38,205 nucleotides of DNA from contig JBGTBQ010000264.1 in the NCBI GenBank assembly GCA_041749275.1, forward strand, positions 1 through 38,205, given 5' to 3'. The position numbers and the translations under genes were made by a program. Below the pieces are notes generated by a model. It saw only the letters and a list, made by a program, of their open reading frames with translations, made no database searches and was not told the DNA's origin. This document shows, in pieces, positions 8,406 to 16,648 of this stretch. The stretch is from JBGTBQ01 sp041749275. Its GTDB lineage: Bacteria > Acidobacteriota > Blastocatellia > Pyrinomonadales > Pyrinomonadaceae. Within the stretch, counting starts at the first letter, position 1. Each line of letters begins with the position of its first letter.

Positions 8406-9635
8406 ATGAGCACCAGCTTCGCAAACATTACCCGTGTCGGCTGGCCGCCCGCCCGGAAACATCGGCGTGCGGGCGGACGCTTACCCAAAACCGTCCTGAC
8501 GCTCTTCGGCACGCGCCCCGAAGTCATCAAGCTGGCCCCGGTCATCCGTCAACTCGAAGCCTTCGGCGCGGGCCTCCGCACTATCAACGTCTCTTCTTCG
8601 CAACACCGAGACCTGCTCCACACTTTCATACGACTGTTCGACATCCGCGTTGACCACGACCTCGAAGCGATGAGGCGCGACCAGACTCCGAACGAATTGG
8701 CGGCGCGGGTGCTCTCGGCGCTCGATCCCGTGCTCGCGCTTGAACGACCTGACATGATTATCGTGCAGGGCGACACGACGACGGCGCTCGCGGGCGCGCT
8801 CGCCGGCTTTCATCGCCGCATCGCCGTGGCGCACGTCGAGGCGGGTCTGCGTTCGGGCGACCTCCAAAGCCCTTTCCCCGAAGAGATGAACCGCCGTCTC
8901 ATTTCGCAAATGGCAACCTATCACTTCGCGCCGACGCGGGAGAACCGCGGGACGCTTCTCAATGAAGGCTCGGACCCCGCGTGCGTCTTCGTCACCGGCA
9001 ACCCGGTCGTGGACGCGCTCAGGATGATCCACTCGCGCGCCGTCCTGACCGATAGAGTGCGCGGCGTGATCGAGGCGACGCGCGGGATGCGGCGCATCGT
9101 CCTGACGACGCACCGGCGCGAGAGCTTCGGGCGCGTGCTCGCGGAGAATTTGCGCGTGCTGCGCCGCTTCGTCGAAAGGCACGCGGATGTAGCGCTCGTC
9201 TTCCCCGTCCATCCGAACCCGCGCGTGGTCGAGGCCGCGAACGCAATCCTCTCCGGCCATCCGCGCATTCATCTCACCGAGCCGCTCGACTACGAGGAGT
9301 TCGTGACGCTGCTCTCTTCGTCGTGGCTCATCGTCTCGGACTCCGGCGGCGTGCAGGAGGAAGCGCCGAGTTTGGGTAAGCCTCTGCTCGTTCTGCGCGA
9401 CAACACGGAGCGGCCCGAAGCCTTGCGGTCGGGCGTGGCGCGGCTCGTCGGCGGCGACCCGGCGCGGCTCGCCGCGATGCTCGAAGAAATCTCGCGCGGG
9501 GGCAGTTGGGCCGAAGAGGTGCACAAGGTCGAGAACCCTTTCGGGCGCGGCGACAGCGGGGCGCGCATCGCATATAAGATCGCGGCGCTCCTCGGCGTGC
9601 GCGCGGGGGCGGAGGCCGTCAACGAATCGAGATGA
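8406..9635 (+). CDS. wecB: non-hydrolysing UDP-N-acetylglucosamine 2-epimerase
   Basis: This enzyme interconverts UDP-GlcNAc-type and UDP-ManNAc-type sugars. Family motifs in order: LFGTRPEVIKLAP, QGDTTTALAG, HVEAGLRSGD, FPEEMNRRLIS, TGNPVVDAL and SDSGGVQEEAPSLGKPLL. The two Rossmann-like halves and about 370 residues of core are complete. The ATG at 8406 follows GGAG at about 9 nt and gives an extra basic N-terminus of about 28 residues before the usual start of the fold; no other ATG is available. Given the aminotransferase, dehydrogenase and acetyltransferase downstream, the real substrate could be UDP-GlcNAc3NAcA (WbpI/WlbD activity) rather than UDP-GlcNAc. The end overlaps the next gene by ATGA. 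Confidence 0.92.
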   Translation: MSTSFANITRVGWPPARKHRRAGGRLPKTVLTLFGTRPEVIKLAPVIRQLEAFGAGLRTINVSSSQHRDLLHTFIRLFDIRVDHDLEAMRRDQTPNELAARVLSALDPVLALERPDMIIVQGDTTTALAGALAGFHRRIAVAHVEAGLRSGDLQSPFPEEMNRRLISQMATYHFAPTRENRGTLLNEGSDPACVFVTGNPVVDALRMIHSRAVLTDRVRGVIEATRGMRRIVLTTHRRESFGRVLAENLRVLRRFVERHADVALVFPVHPNPRVVEAANAILSGHPRIHLTEPLDYEEFVTLLSSSWLIVSDSGGVQEEAPSLGKPLLVLRDNTERPEALRSGVARLVGGDPARLAAMLEEISRGGSWAEEVHKVENPFGRGDSGARIAYKIAALLGVRAGAEAVNESR

Positions 9636-11443
9636 GTTTTTCGCCTGAGAGTGGAGAGAAGCGGCACTTGCTGACCGTCCTCTTGGAAGACTACTTCCAC
9701 GTCGGGGCGTTCAACGAGTTGATTCAGCGCGGGCAGTGGTATCGCTTCGAGACGCGCTTCGAGCGGAACACGCTCGAAGTCTTAGACCTGCTCGACCGCT
9801 TCGACTTGAAGGCCACTTTCTTCGTCCTCGGCTGGATCGCCGACCATCAACCCGACATCGTCCGCGAGGTCGCGCGGCGCGGCCACGAGATTGCCAGCCG
9901 CGGCCTCTACCAGCGCCACCACGCGCACCCGCTCTCGCCCGCCGAGTTCCGCGACGACCTGCTGCGCTCACGCGACGTGCTCGAACGCGTCAGCGGCAGG
10001 CGCGTTCGCGGTTTCCGCGCCGCGCATCGCTGGACGCATCCTTCGGACTTGTGGGCGCTCGACGTGCTGGCCGAAGAGGGCTACGCCTACGATTCGAGCC
10101 TCGCGCCGATCTCGCGCGCCTTCAACCGCGAGCCGTGGCGCCGCTTCGCGCACAAGCACACACACGAAGACAAAGAGCTGTGGGAGTTCCCCATCTCGAC
10201 CTGTAACCTGCTCGGTTGGGGTCTGCCCATCGCCGGCGGCAACTTCTTCCGCCAGATACCGCACACGCTCTTAAAGCACGCCGTCGAGCACTGGCACCAG
10301 ACGAACGACGCGCCTTTTGTGATGTACACGCACGTCTGGGAATTCGACCCCGAACAGCCGCGCATCACCGGCGCCTCGCGTCTGTCGCGCCTGCGCCACT
10401 ACCGCAACCTCGACAAGATGCGTTGGGTGCTCGAAGACTATCTGCAAAAATATCGCTTCACGAGCGTCGCCGATTACCTCGGTCTGGACACGTCTCCGGC
10501 TCCGTCGAAGGCCGCCGGCCTTCTTGAGCGCAGGGTCTCCACGCACCCTTACTTCGGTCTCGACCGCCGCCGGCCCGTACTCCCCGCCCGCGAGGCTTCG
10601 CCGGCGGTCGAGGTCAGCTCCGGCGCCGGGGTCACGCCGACGCCCATCACGCTCGTCGTGCCCTGCTATAACGAGGCGACGACGCTCCGCTACCTCTCGA
10701 ACACACTGAAGAGTCTGGAGACCGCGCTCGCCGCTGACTACTCGCTGCGCTTCGTCTTCGTAGACGATGCGAGCACCGACTCGACGCACGACGCACTGCA
10801 ACGACTCTTCGGCGCGTTGCCGCACTGCTCCATCATCCGGCACGAACGCAACCTCGGTGTCGCCGCTTCGATCCTCGACGGCGTGCGCCACGCCCAAACG
10901 GCAATCGTCTGCTCGATTGACTGCGACTGCACCTACGACCCGCACGAGTTGCGCCACATGATCCCGCTCCTCTCGGAAGGCGTCTCGATGGTGACGGCCT
11001 CGCCCTACCACCCACGCGGCGCCGTGCGGAACGTGCCGGGCTGGCGGCTCGCGCTCTCGAAGGGCGCCTCGATGCTCTATCGCCGGGTGCTCCGTCAACA
11101 ACTCTCGACCTATACGAGTTGCTTCCGCGTCTATCGCCGCGACGCCGTCACCGAACTCAGACTGCGCGAACCGGGTTTCTTGGGCGTCGCCGAAATGCTC
11201 GGTCGGCTCGACCTGCAAGGCGCGAAAGTCGTCGAGCATCCGGCGACGCTCGAAGTCCGGCTCTTCGGCCAATCGAAGATGAAGGTAGCGCGCACGATCA
11301 TCGGCCATCTGCGTCTGCTCTCGCGTCTGCTGTTGCTGCGCCGGCGAAACAAAAAGAACGGCGCGCGTGGTGAATTGAGCGCCGCCGAAGTCGCCCCCGT
11401 CACCCCCACTTATCAATCGCAACCCGTCATATCCCGGAAATAG
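9632..11443 (+). CDS. polysaccharide deacetylase-like/GT2 glycosyltransferase fusion
   Basis: Residues 1-290 form a NodB-type deacetylase domain of the DUF3473 kind known from PEP-CTERM/exosortase polysaccharide loci (LLEDYFHVG, ATFFVLGWIA, GFRAAHRW, WALDVLAEEGYAYDSS, THVWEFDPEQP). Residues about 337-570 form a family 2 glycosyltransferase with LVVPCYNEAT, VFVDDASTD and SIDCDCTY, most like dolichyl-phosphate-mannose synthases. A Pro/Ala/Arg linker joins them. In the deacetylase part the usual zinc motif ASHGxxxH reads ASRGLYQ (Arg90, Gln94), and the first acidic residue of DVED is Leu, so the domain may be inactive or altered. Asp20 and His234 are kept. The fusion would link chain modification to a cytoplasmic transferase, though no membrane segment is evident. 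Confidence 0.88.
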   Translation: MSFSPESGEKRHLLTVLLEDYFHVGAFNELIQRGQWYRFETRFERNTLEVLDLLDRFDLKATFFVLGWIADHQPDIVREVARRGHEIASRGLYQRHHAHPLSPAEFRDDLLRSRDVLERVSGRRVRGFRAAHRWTHPSDLWALDVLAEEGYAYDSSLAPISRAFNREPWRRFAHKHTHEDKELWEFPISTCNLLGWGLPIAGGNFFRQIPHTLLKHAVEHWHQTNDAPFVMYTHVWEFDPEQPRITGASRLSRLRHYRNLDKMRWVLEDYLQKYRFTSVADYLGLDTSPAPSKAAGLLERRVSTHPYFGLDRRRPVLPAREASPAVEVSSGAGVTPTPITLVVPCYNEATTLRYLSNTLKSLETALAADYSLRFVFVDDASTDSTHDALQRLFGALPHCSIIRHERNLGVAASILDGVRHAQTAIVCSIDCDCTYDPHELRHMIPLLSEGVSMVTASPYHPRGAVRNVPGWRLALSKGASMLYRRVLRQQLSTYTSCFRVYRRDAVTELRLREPGFLGVAEMLGRLDLQGAKVVEHPATLEVRLFGQSKMKVARTIIGHLRLLSRLLLLRRRNKKNGARGELSAAEVAPVTPTYQSQPVISRK

Positions 11444-11462
11444 AGGAATCATCCCGAACATC

Positions 11463-12701
11463 ATGAGCACACTTCTGCCCACACAGGAGCAAATCCTCCA
11501 ACTCCCTTCCGATCAGGACGCTTCGGGCCGCACGCTCGGCGTCGAAGAGATCGCGCGGCTCGCCGAAGCCATCCAGAGCGGCACGCTGACGAGCACGAAG
11601 GGCGCCTTCGTCAAAACTTTCGAGGAGCGCTTTGCCGCCACGCTCGGCGCGCGCGCGGCTTACGCCTGCGCCTCCGGCTCGGCGGCGGTTCACACCGCCG
11701 TCGCCGCCATAGACCCCGAACCCGGCGACGAGATCATCACCACGCCGATTACGGACATGGGCGCGCTCGCCCCGATTCTCTATCAGGGCGCGATTCCCGT
11801 CTTCGCCGATGTTGACCCCGAAACCTACAACGTCACGGCGGAAACAATCGAAGCGCGTCTGAGCGAACGCACGCGCGCCATCATGGTCACGCATCTTTTC
11901 GGCAACCCCTGCGAGATGCAAGAGATCATGGAGCTGGCGCGCGCGCGCCGCATCCCCGTCATCGAAGACTGCGCGCAGTCGTTCCTCGCCGAACATCGGA
12001 ACAAGCGCGTCGGCGTGATCGGCGACATTGGCTGCTTCAGTCTCCAACAGGGCAAGCACATCACGACCGGCGAGGGCGGCGTCGTCACGACGAACGATGA
12101 AAGTTACGCCCGCCGCATGTTCCTCTTTATCAACAAGGCGTGGGGCTATGGCGACGCGAACCCCGACCACTACTTCCTCGCCTTGAACTATCGCATGAGC
12201 GAATTGCAGGGCGCGGTCGCCGTCGCGCAGATGGACAAGCTCGACTTTTCAGTCGAGGCGCGCGTCCGCACCGCCGAACAACTGACGGCCCGCCTGCAAG
12301 GTTTGCGACCCGCCGTCAAAACGCCGCTCGTCCGTGAGCACAACCTGCACACCTACTGGAAATACTGTCTGCGCGTTGACTCCGCGCGCGTGCGCGACGG
12401 CGCGGTGGGCATGGCGCGGCTCCTGAAAGAGCGCGGCATCATGAGCGCGCCGCGCTACATCCAGAAGCCCGCCTTCGCCTGCGCGGTCTTCCGCGACCAG
12501 CGCACCTTCGGCCAGAGCCGCTTTCCCTTCACGCTCGCGCGCCCCGAAGCGGTTGATTACGACCCGGCCCGCTTTCCCGGCGCGCATGAGGCGCTCGAAG
12601 GCGTGCTCGTGCTGCCGTGGAACGAGCGCTACACCGAAGAGCACGTCAACTACATCGCCGACGCGGTGCATGATGCCTACGCACAATTGGCGATTTTATA
12701 G
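11463..12701 (+). CDS. DegT/DnrJ/EryC1/StrS-family sugar aminotransferase
   Basis: This is a PLP-dependent aminotransferase acting on a nucleotide-linked keto sugar. The motif CFSLQQGKHITTGEGG carries the PLP lysine Lys198. VIEDCAQS (residues 166-173) supplies the cofactor-binding Asp, and ACASGSAA (68-75) the phosphate-binding turn. Length (412 aa) is typical. It starts 19 nt after the fusion gene. Next to a Gfo/Idh dehydrogenase and a hexapeptide acetyltransferase, it fits the WlbC/WbpE step that puts a 3-amino group on a 3-keto-uronic acid. However, the SLQQGK motif and the dehydrogenase partner also recall scyllo-inosose or AHBA-type aminotransferases, so the substrate is uncertain. Confidence 0.88.
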   Translation: MSTLLPTQEQILQLPSDQDASGRTLGVEEIARLAEAIQSGTLTSTKGAFVKTFEERFAATLGARAAYACASGSAAVHTAVAAIDPEPGDEIITTPITDMGALAPILYQGAIPVFADVDPETYNVTAETIEARLSERTRAIMVTHLFGNPCEMQEIMELARARRIPVIEDCAQSFLAEHRNKRVGVIGDIGCFSLQQGKHITTGEGGVVTTNDESYARRMFLFINKAWGYGDANPDHYFLALNYRMSELQGAVAVAQMDKLDFSVEARVRTAEQLTARLQGLRPAVKTPLVREHNLHTYWKYCLRVDSARVRDGAVGMARLLKERGIMSAPRYIQKPAFACAVFRDQRTFGQSRFPFTLARPEAVDYDPARFPGAHEALEGVLVLPWNERYTEEHVNYIADAVHDAYAQLAIL

Positions 12702-12705
12702 CTGT

Positions 12706-12771
12706 CAGCATTCAGCACTCAGCTTTCAGCTAAGACAAAAAGCTGAGTGCTGAATGCTGAGTGCTGAATGC
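12706..12771. repeat. palindromic repeat with tandem 14-mers inside the cluster
   Basis: The 19-nt arm 12706-12724 is exactly complementary to 12741-12759. The right arm is then repeated, so that 12742-12755 and 12756-12769 are identical 14-mers (GCTGAGTGCTGAAT). The element sits between the aminotransferase stop and the dehydrogenase start and could form a strong RNA hairpin within the operon. Confidence 0.7.
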
Positions 12772-12781
12772 TTTGAATAAT

Positions 12782-13828
12782 ATGAAACACAAACTCAACT
12801 TCGGACTCATCGGCGCGGGCGGCATCGCACAGGCTTACGCGCAGGCGTTCCAGACTTGCGAGACGGCGCGGCTCGTCGCGGTCGCGGACATCCGCCCCGA
12901 CGCCGCGCGCGCGCTCGCCGAAAAGACCGGCTGCGAGAGCTTCGATTCATATGAAGCGCTCGCCGACCGCGCGAAGGTGGACGCGGTCGTCGTTTGTACG
13001 CCGCCCGTCACGCATCCGGACATCTGCCTCTACTTCGCGGAGCGCCGCGCGCACGTGCTGTGCGAGAAGCCGCTCTCGATCAACTCTTCGAGCGCCCGCG
13101 CGATGCTCGGCGCGGCCAGAGCGTCCGGCGTCATCCTGACGATGGCTTCCAAGTTTCGCTACGTCGAGGACGTGACGCGCGCGCGGCAGATCGTCTCGTC
13201 CGGCATCCTCGGCGAGATCGTGCTTTTTGAGAACGCCTTTACCTCGCGCGTCCCGATGGCCGAGCGCTGGAACTCCGACCCCTCCATCAGCGGCGGCGGC
13301 GTGCTCATAGACAACGGCACGCACTCCGTAGACCTCATGCGCTACTTCCTCGGCCCGCTCGCCGACGTGCAGGTCGTCGAAGGCAAACGCAATCAGGGTC
13401 TCGCCGTCGAAGAGACCGTCCGCATCTTCGTCCGCAGCACCGGCGGCGTGATGGGGAGCATTGACCTTTCGTGGAGCATCAACAAGGAACTCGACAACTA
13501 TCTCAGCATCTACGGCTCGCGCGGTACGATTCAGGTCGGCTGGCGCGAATCGAAATACCGGCAGGCGGGCGCGTCGGAGTGGGTCGTCTTCGGCAAGGGC
13601 TACGATAAAGTGCAAGCCTTCCGCAGCCAGCTCGAAAACTTTTCACGCGCCATCACGGGCGACGAAGCGCTGTTGATTACCGCTGAGGACGCGCTCGCCT
13701 CGGTCGAGGTCATCGAGGCCGCTTACGCCGCGCTCCGCCGCAGCCAGTGGACGGCGGTCGAGAGCGCGCACAGCCTGCTCACGGAGATGGGCGGCGAAGT
13801 CATCATCGAGGCGCACGACGTAGCATGA
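12782..13828 (+). CDS. Gfo/Idh/MocA-family NAD(P)-dependent oxidoreductase
   Basis: The Rossmann fold begins at FGLIGAGGIAQAY (GAGGIA, residues 11-16). The catalytic-loop motif CEKPL (Glu95-Lys96-Pro97) and DNGTHSVDLMRYFLG of the C-terminal alpha/beta domain are present. A GTG at 12761 in the same frame lies in the palindromic repeat; the ATG at 12782 puts the Rossmann strand at the usual distance from the N-terminus, although neither start has a clear Shine-Dalgarno. In this setting it may oxidise the 3-OH of UDP-GlcNAcA (WlbA/WbpB role). An inositol-type dehydrogenase is the alternative. It overlaps the acetyltransferase gene by ATGA. Confidence 0.88.
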   Translation: MKHKLNFGLIGAGGIAQAYAQAFQTCETARLVAVADIRPDAARALAEKTGCESFDSYEALADRAKVDAVVVCTPPVTHPDICLYFAERRAHVLCEKPLSINSSSARAMLGAARASGVILTMASKFRYVEDVTRARQIVSSGILGEIVLFENAFTSRVPMAERWNSDPSISGGGVLIDNGTHSVDLMRYFLGPLADVQVVEGKRNQGLAVEETVRIFVRSTGGVMGSIDLSWSINKELDNYLSIYGSRGTIQVGWRESKYRQAGASEWVVFGKGYDKVQAFRSQLENFSRAITGDEALLITAEDALASVEVIEAAYAALRRSQWTAVESAHSLLTEMGGEVIIEAHDVA

Positions 13829-14451
13829 GCGTCCGCCTCCACCCGACGGCTATCATCGAAGAAGCGGTCGAGATTGGCGCCGACACCTCCGTCTGGGACA
13901 ACGTCCACATCCGCCGCGGCGCGCGCATCGGCGTAGAGTGCATCGTCGGCGAGAAGAGTTACATCGCCTACGACGTTTCCATCGGCAACCGCGTTAAGAT
14001 CAACGCCTTCGTCTACATCTGCGCGGCGGTCACCATCGAGGACGGCGTGATGATTAGCGCCGGCACGATTTTCACCAACGACCGTTTTCCGCGCGCGACG
14101 ACGCCGGACTTAAAGCAACTTCGACCGTCCGACCCGGACGAGCACACATTGCCGACGCTGGTGCGCGAGGGCGCGACCATCGGCGCGGGTTGCGTCATCG
14201 GCAACGATCTCGTCATCGGTCGCTTCGCCATGATCGGCATGGGTTCGGTCGTCACCAAATCCGTCCCCGACTTTCACCTCGCCCTCGGACACCCCGCCAA
14301 GTCGGTCGGCGGCGTCTGTCGTTGCGGACAGTTACTCATGCGCTTCGGCGAAGACGACGCGACACAAGTTCAAGCGGTCGCGTGTTCCGCCTGCGGGTTG
14401 CGGTACGAAACTAAAGATCGCATGGTCACGGAACTCGACTTTCCTTCATAA
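13825..14451 (+). CDS. left-handed beta-helix N-acetyltransferase with C-terminal zinc-ribbon-like tail
   Basis: The 208-residue protein consists mainly of hexapeptide repeats ([LIV]-G-x4: VEIGADTSVWDNVHIRRGAR, VIGNDLVIGRFAMIG), forming a trimeric left-handed beta-helix that uses acetyl-CoA. NDRFPRAT is close to WlbB/WbpD enzymes, which acetylate the 3-amino group of UDP-GlcNAc3NA. The C-terminus holds four cysteines, CRCG and CSACG about 30 residues later, consistent with a small zinc ribbon as in other members of this subfamily. The start overlaps the dehydrogenase stop (ATGA), which supports a shared pathway. A longer frame from 13747 is rejected. Confidence 0.87.
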   Translation: MSVRLHPTAIIEEAVEIGADTSVWDNVHIRRGARIGVECIVGEKSYIAYDVSIGNRVKINAFVYICAAVTIEDGVMISAGTIFTNDRFPRATTPDLKQLRPSDPDEHTLPTLVREGATIGAGCVIGNDLVIGRFAMIGMGSVVTKSVPDFHLALGHPAKSVGGVCRCGQLLMRFGEDDATQVQAVACSACGLRYETKDRMVTELDFPS

Positions 14452-14464
14452 TCCCTCCGCACTG

Positions 14465-15820
14465 ATGTCGAACCAAAGGGAAAACTGGGCCATCGTCGGC
14501 GGCGGGCTGCTCGGCCTGACGCTGGCGCACCGTCTCGCGCGGGCAGGCCGACAGGTCACGCTCTTTGAGGGCGCAGACCGACTCGGCGGCCTCGCCAGCG
14601 CGTGGCAACTGGGCGATGTCACGTGGGATCGCCACTATCACGTGACGCTCCTTTCGGACACTGCCCTGCGCGGGCTGCTCACCGAGTTGGGACTCGAAAA
14701 AGAGATGCGCTGGGTCGAGACGCGGACGGGCTTCTACACGGGCGGGCGGCTCTACTCGATGTCGAACACGCTGGAGTTTTTGCGCTTCCCGCCGCTCGGT
14801 CTTGCGGGCAAGCTGCGTCTCGGCGCGACGATTTTTTACGCCTCGAAAGTAAAAGACTGGCGGCGGCTCGAACAGATACCCGTGAGCGATTGGCTGCGCC
14901 GCTGGTCGGGCGCGCGGACGTTCGAGAAAATCTGGCTGCCGCTTCTGCGCGCGAAGCTCGGCGAGAGCTACATCGAAACTTCCGCCGCCTTTATCTGGGC
15001 GACCATCGCGCGGATGTACGCCGCGCGTCGCACGGGTTTGAAGAAAGAGATGTTCGGCTACGTGCCCGGCGGCTACGCGCGCATCCTCTCGCGCTTCGCC
15101 GAAGTGCTCGACGCGGAGGGCGTGGACGTTCGGCTCCGTCACCGCGTCAACGAGGTTGCGCCGAACGGTGACGGCGTTCGCGTCGAATTTGAAAATGATG
15201 CGAGCGGGACACGCGGGAGCGAGCGCTTCGACCGCGTCGTCTTGACGACGCCCGCGCCCGTCGCCGCGCGCGTCTGCGCGGGGCTGTCGGACGAAGAAAA
15301 GTCGCGGCTCGAAGGCGTCAAGTATCAGGGCATCGTCTGCGCCTCGCTCCTGCTCAAGCGACCGCTGGCCGATTTCTACGTCACGAACATCACGGATTCG
15401 TTCGTGCCCTTCACCGCCGTCATCGAGATGTCGGCGCTCGTCGAACGCGAACACTTCGGCGGCCACTCGCTCGTCTACCTGCCGAAGTACGTCGGCGCGG
15501 ACGACGAGACGTTCGCGCTCGCGGATGAAGAGATTGAAGAACGTTTCGTCTCCGCGCTCGAACGCATGTACCCGGACTTCCGCCGCGATGATGTGCTCTG
15601 TTTCCGCGTCTCGCGCGTGCGCCACGTCTTCCCGCTGCCGGTCGTCGGCTATTCGACGCGCCTCCCGGCCACCGAGACCTCGCACCCCGGCCTGCACGTC
15701 GTCAACTCGGCGCACATCCTGAACGGCACGCTCAACGTCAACGAGACCGTCCAACTCGCCGAGCGGACAGCCGCGCGCTTTCTGAGCGACCACGCGAACG
15801 GCAACGGGAGCGCGCGATGA
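14465..15820 (+). CDS. FAD-dependent amine oxidase/protoporphyrinogen oxidase-like oxidoreductase
   Basis: The N-terminus WAIVGGGLLGLTLA is a dinucleotide-binding GxGxxG (Gly12, Gly14, Gly17), with Glu35 at the end of the second strand and DRLGGLAS as the flavoprotein RxGG motif. The C-terminal LHVVNSAHILNGTLNVNETV resembles the second FAD-contact region. At 451 residues it matches NAD(P)/FAD oxidoreductases often found in exopolysaccharide clusters, distantly related to UDP-galactopyranose mutase and protoporphyrinogen oxidase. Its role here is unknown: sugar or lipid-carrier oxidation and non-redox flavin chemistry are all possible. It begins 13 nt after the acetyltransferase and overlaps the methyltransferase by ATGA. 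Confidence 0.85.
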   Translation: MSNQRENWAIVGGGLLGLTLAHRLARAGRQVTLFEGADRLGGLASAWQLGDVTWDRHYHVTLLSDTALRGLLTELGLEKEMRWVETRTGFYTGGRLYSMSNTLEFLRFPPLGLAGKLRLGATIFYASKVKDWRRLEQIPVSDWLRRWSGARTFEKIWLPLLRAKLGESYIETSAAFIWATIARMYAARRTGLKKEMFGYVPGGYARILSRFAEVLDAEGVDVRLRHRVNEVAPNGDGVRVEFENDASGTRGSERFDRVVLTTPAPVAARVCAGLSDEEKSRLEGVKYQGIVCASLLLKRPLADFYVTNITDSFVPFTAVIEMSALVEREHFGGHSLVYLPKYVGADDETFALADEEIEERFVSALERMYPDFRRDDVLCFRVSRVRHVFPLPVVGYSTRLPATETSHPGLHVVNSAHILNGTLNVNETVQLAERTAARFLSDHANGNGSAR

Positions 15821-16476
15821 GGAACGGCCATCACACGTTGCAACTGTTGCCGTCGTCCGCACTCGTCAAGACCGGCGACGTTGACCACGCCGACTGGAAC
15901 TATCGTCCTTTGCTCGGCACGGTCTCGCGGCTGCGCTTCAAACTCGTCGCCGCGCTGCTCGATGATGAACATTGCGGGCGGCTCCTTGAGATCGGTTATG
16001 GGAGCGGCGTCTTCATGCCGGAACTCAGCCGCCGCTGCGCCGAGTTGTACGGCGTGGACGTGCATGATTCGATGCGCGAAGTTGAAAAAGCTCTGGCGGG
16101 TTCCGGCGTCGCGGCTCGTCTCGTCTCGGCGGGCGCGGAGGCGATGCCTTTCGATGACGATTTTTTCGACTGCGCCGTCGCGGTGAGCGCGTTAGAATTC
16201 GTCGGCGACCTCGGCGCGGCGTGCGCCGAAGTAAAGCGCGTGCTGCGGCCCGGCGGCGCGTTCATCGCCGTCACGCCCGGCTTTTCGCCGCTCGCCGACT
16301 TCGGCCTGAAAGTCCTGACCGGCAAGCGCGCGGCGGACGACTTCGACGACCGGCGACGCGCCATCATCCCGACGCTCGCCGAGCATTTCACCGTCGAGCG
16401 GCAGTTGAGCGCGCCGGCCTTTGGCGGCTCGTTCTTCCGGCTCTACACGGCGCTGAAACTGCGGGCAAGAGTGTGA
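15817..16476 (+). CDS. class I SAM-dependent methyltransferase
   Basis: Residues 56-64 (LLEIGYGSG) are SAM motif I, GVDVHDSM the acidic loop, FFDCAVAVSALEFV motif II and VKRVLRPGGAFIAVTPG the post-II/III region of Methyltransf_11 enzymes. At 219 residues it is a single-domain enzyme. Translation is coupled to the FAD oxidoreductase (ATGA overlap), so it most likely methylates a sugar or a lipid-linked intermediate of the same glycan; the acceptor cannot be read from sequence. A palindromic repeat follows the gene. Confidence 0.87.
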   Translation: MRNGHHTLQLLPSSALVKTGDVDHADWNYRPLLGTVSRLRFKLVAALLDDEHCGRLLEIGYGSGVFMPELSRRCAELYGVDVHDSMREVEKALAGSGVAARLVSAGAEAMPFDDDFFDCAVAVSALEFVGDLGAACAEVKRVLRPGGAFIAVTPGFSPLADFGLKVLTGKRAADDFDDRRRAIIPTLAEHFTVERQLSAPAFGGSFFRLYTALKLRARV

Positions 16477-16510
16477 GGAGCTGTTTCGTAGAGTATATGG
16501 CAAGCATCAT

Positions 16511-16598
16511 TCACCACAGAGACACAGAGGGCACGGAGGATGCACAGAGGAAGACAACTCTCCGTGCTCCCTCGGTGTCCTCTGTGTCTCTGTGGTGA
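16511..16598. repeat. 88-bp palindromic interspersed repeat, copy 1
   Basis: The arms TCACCACAGAGACACAGAGG (16511-16530) and 16579-16598 are perfect 20-nt inverted repeats, with partly complementary inner sequence. A second copy of the same family lies at 36110-36208. The element separates the methyltransferase from the next deacetylase gene and may stop or stabilise the upstream transcript. Confidence 0.85.
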
Positions 16599-16648
16599 AA
16601 CTCGATTGTCCCAACCAGCGAGTTAGTGAATAAGACTCAATCTGCGTC

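Noticed and set aside
12742..12769. Tandem 14-mers as a possible CRISPR or iteron array.
   Set aside because: Only two adjacent copies without spacers, part of a hairpin repeat; no cas or rep genes.
14426..15862. Long minus-strand open frame of 478 codons opposite the FAD oxidoreductase gene (similar long frames at 516-1388, 8481-9524, 10271-11482 and 21026-22354).
   Set aside because: They are antisense to well-recognised genes, have Arg/Val/Asp/His-rich compositions typical of GC-rich shadow frames, and show no family motifs.
16606..16636. Promoter-like pair TTGTCC/TAAGAC before the second deacetylase.
   Set aside because: The spacer is 19 nt and the -10 is poor; not listed as a feature.
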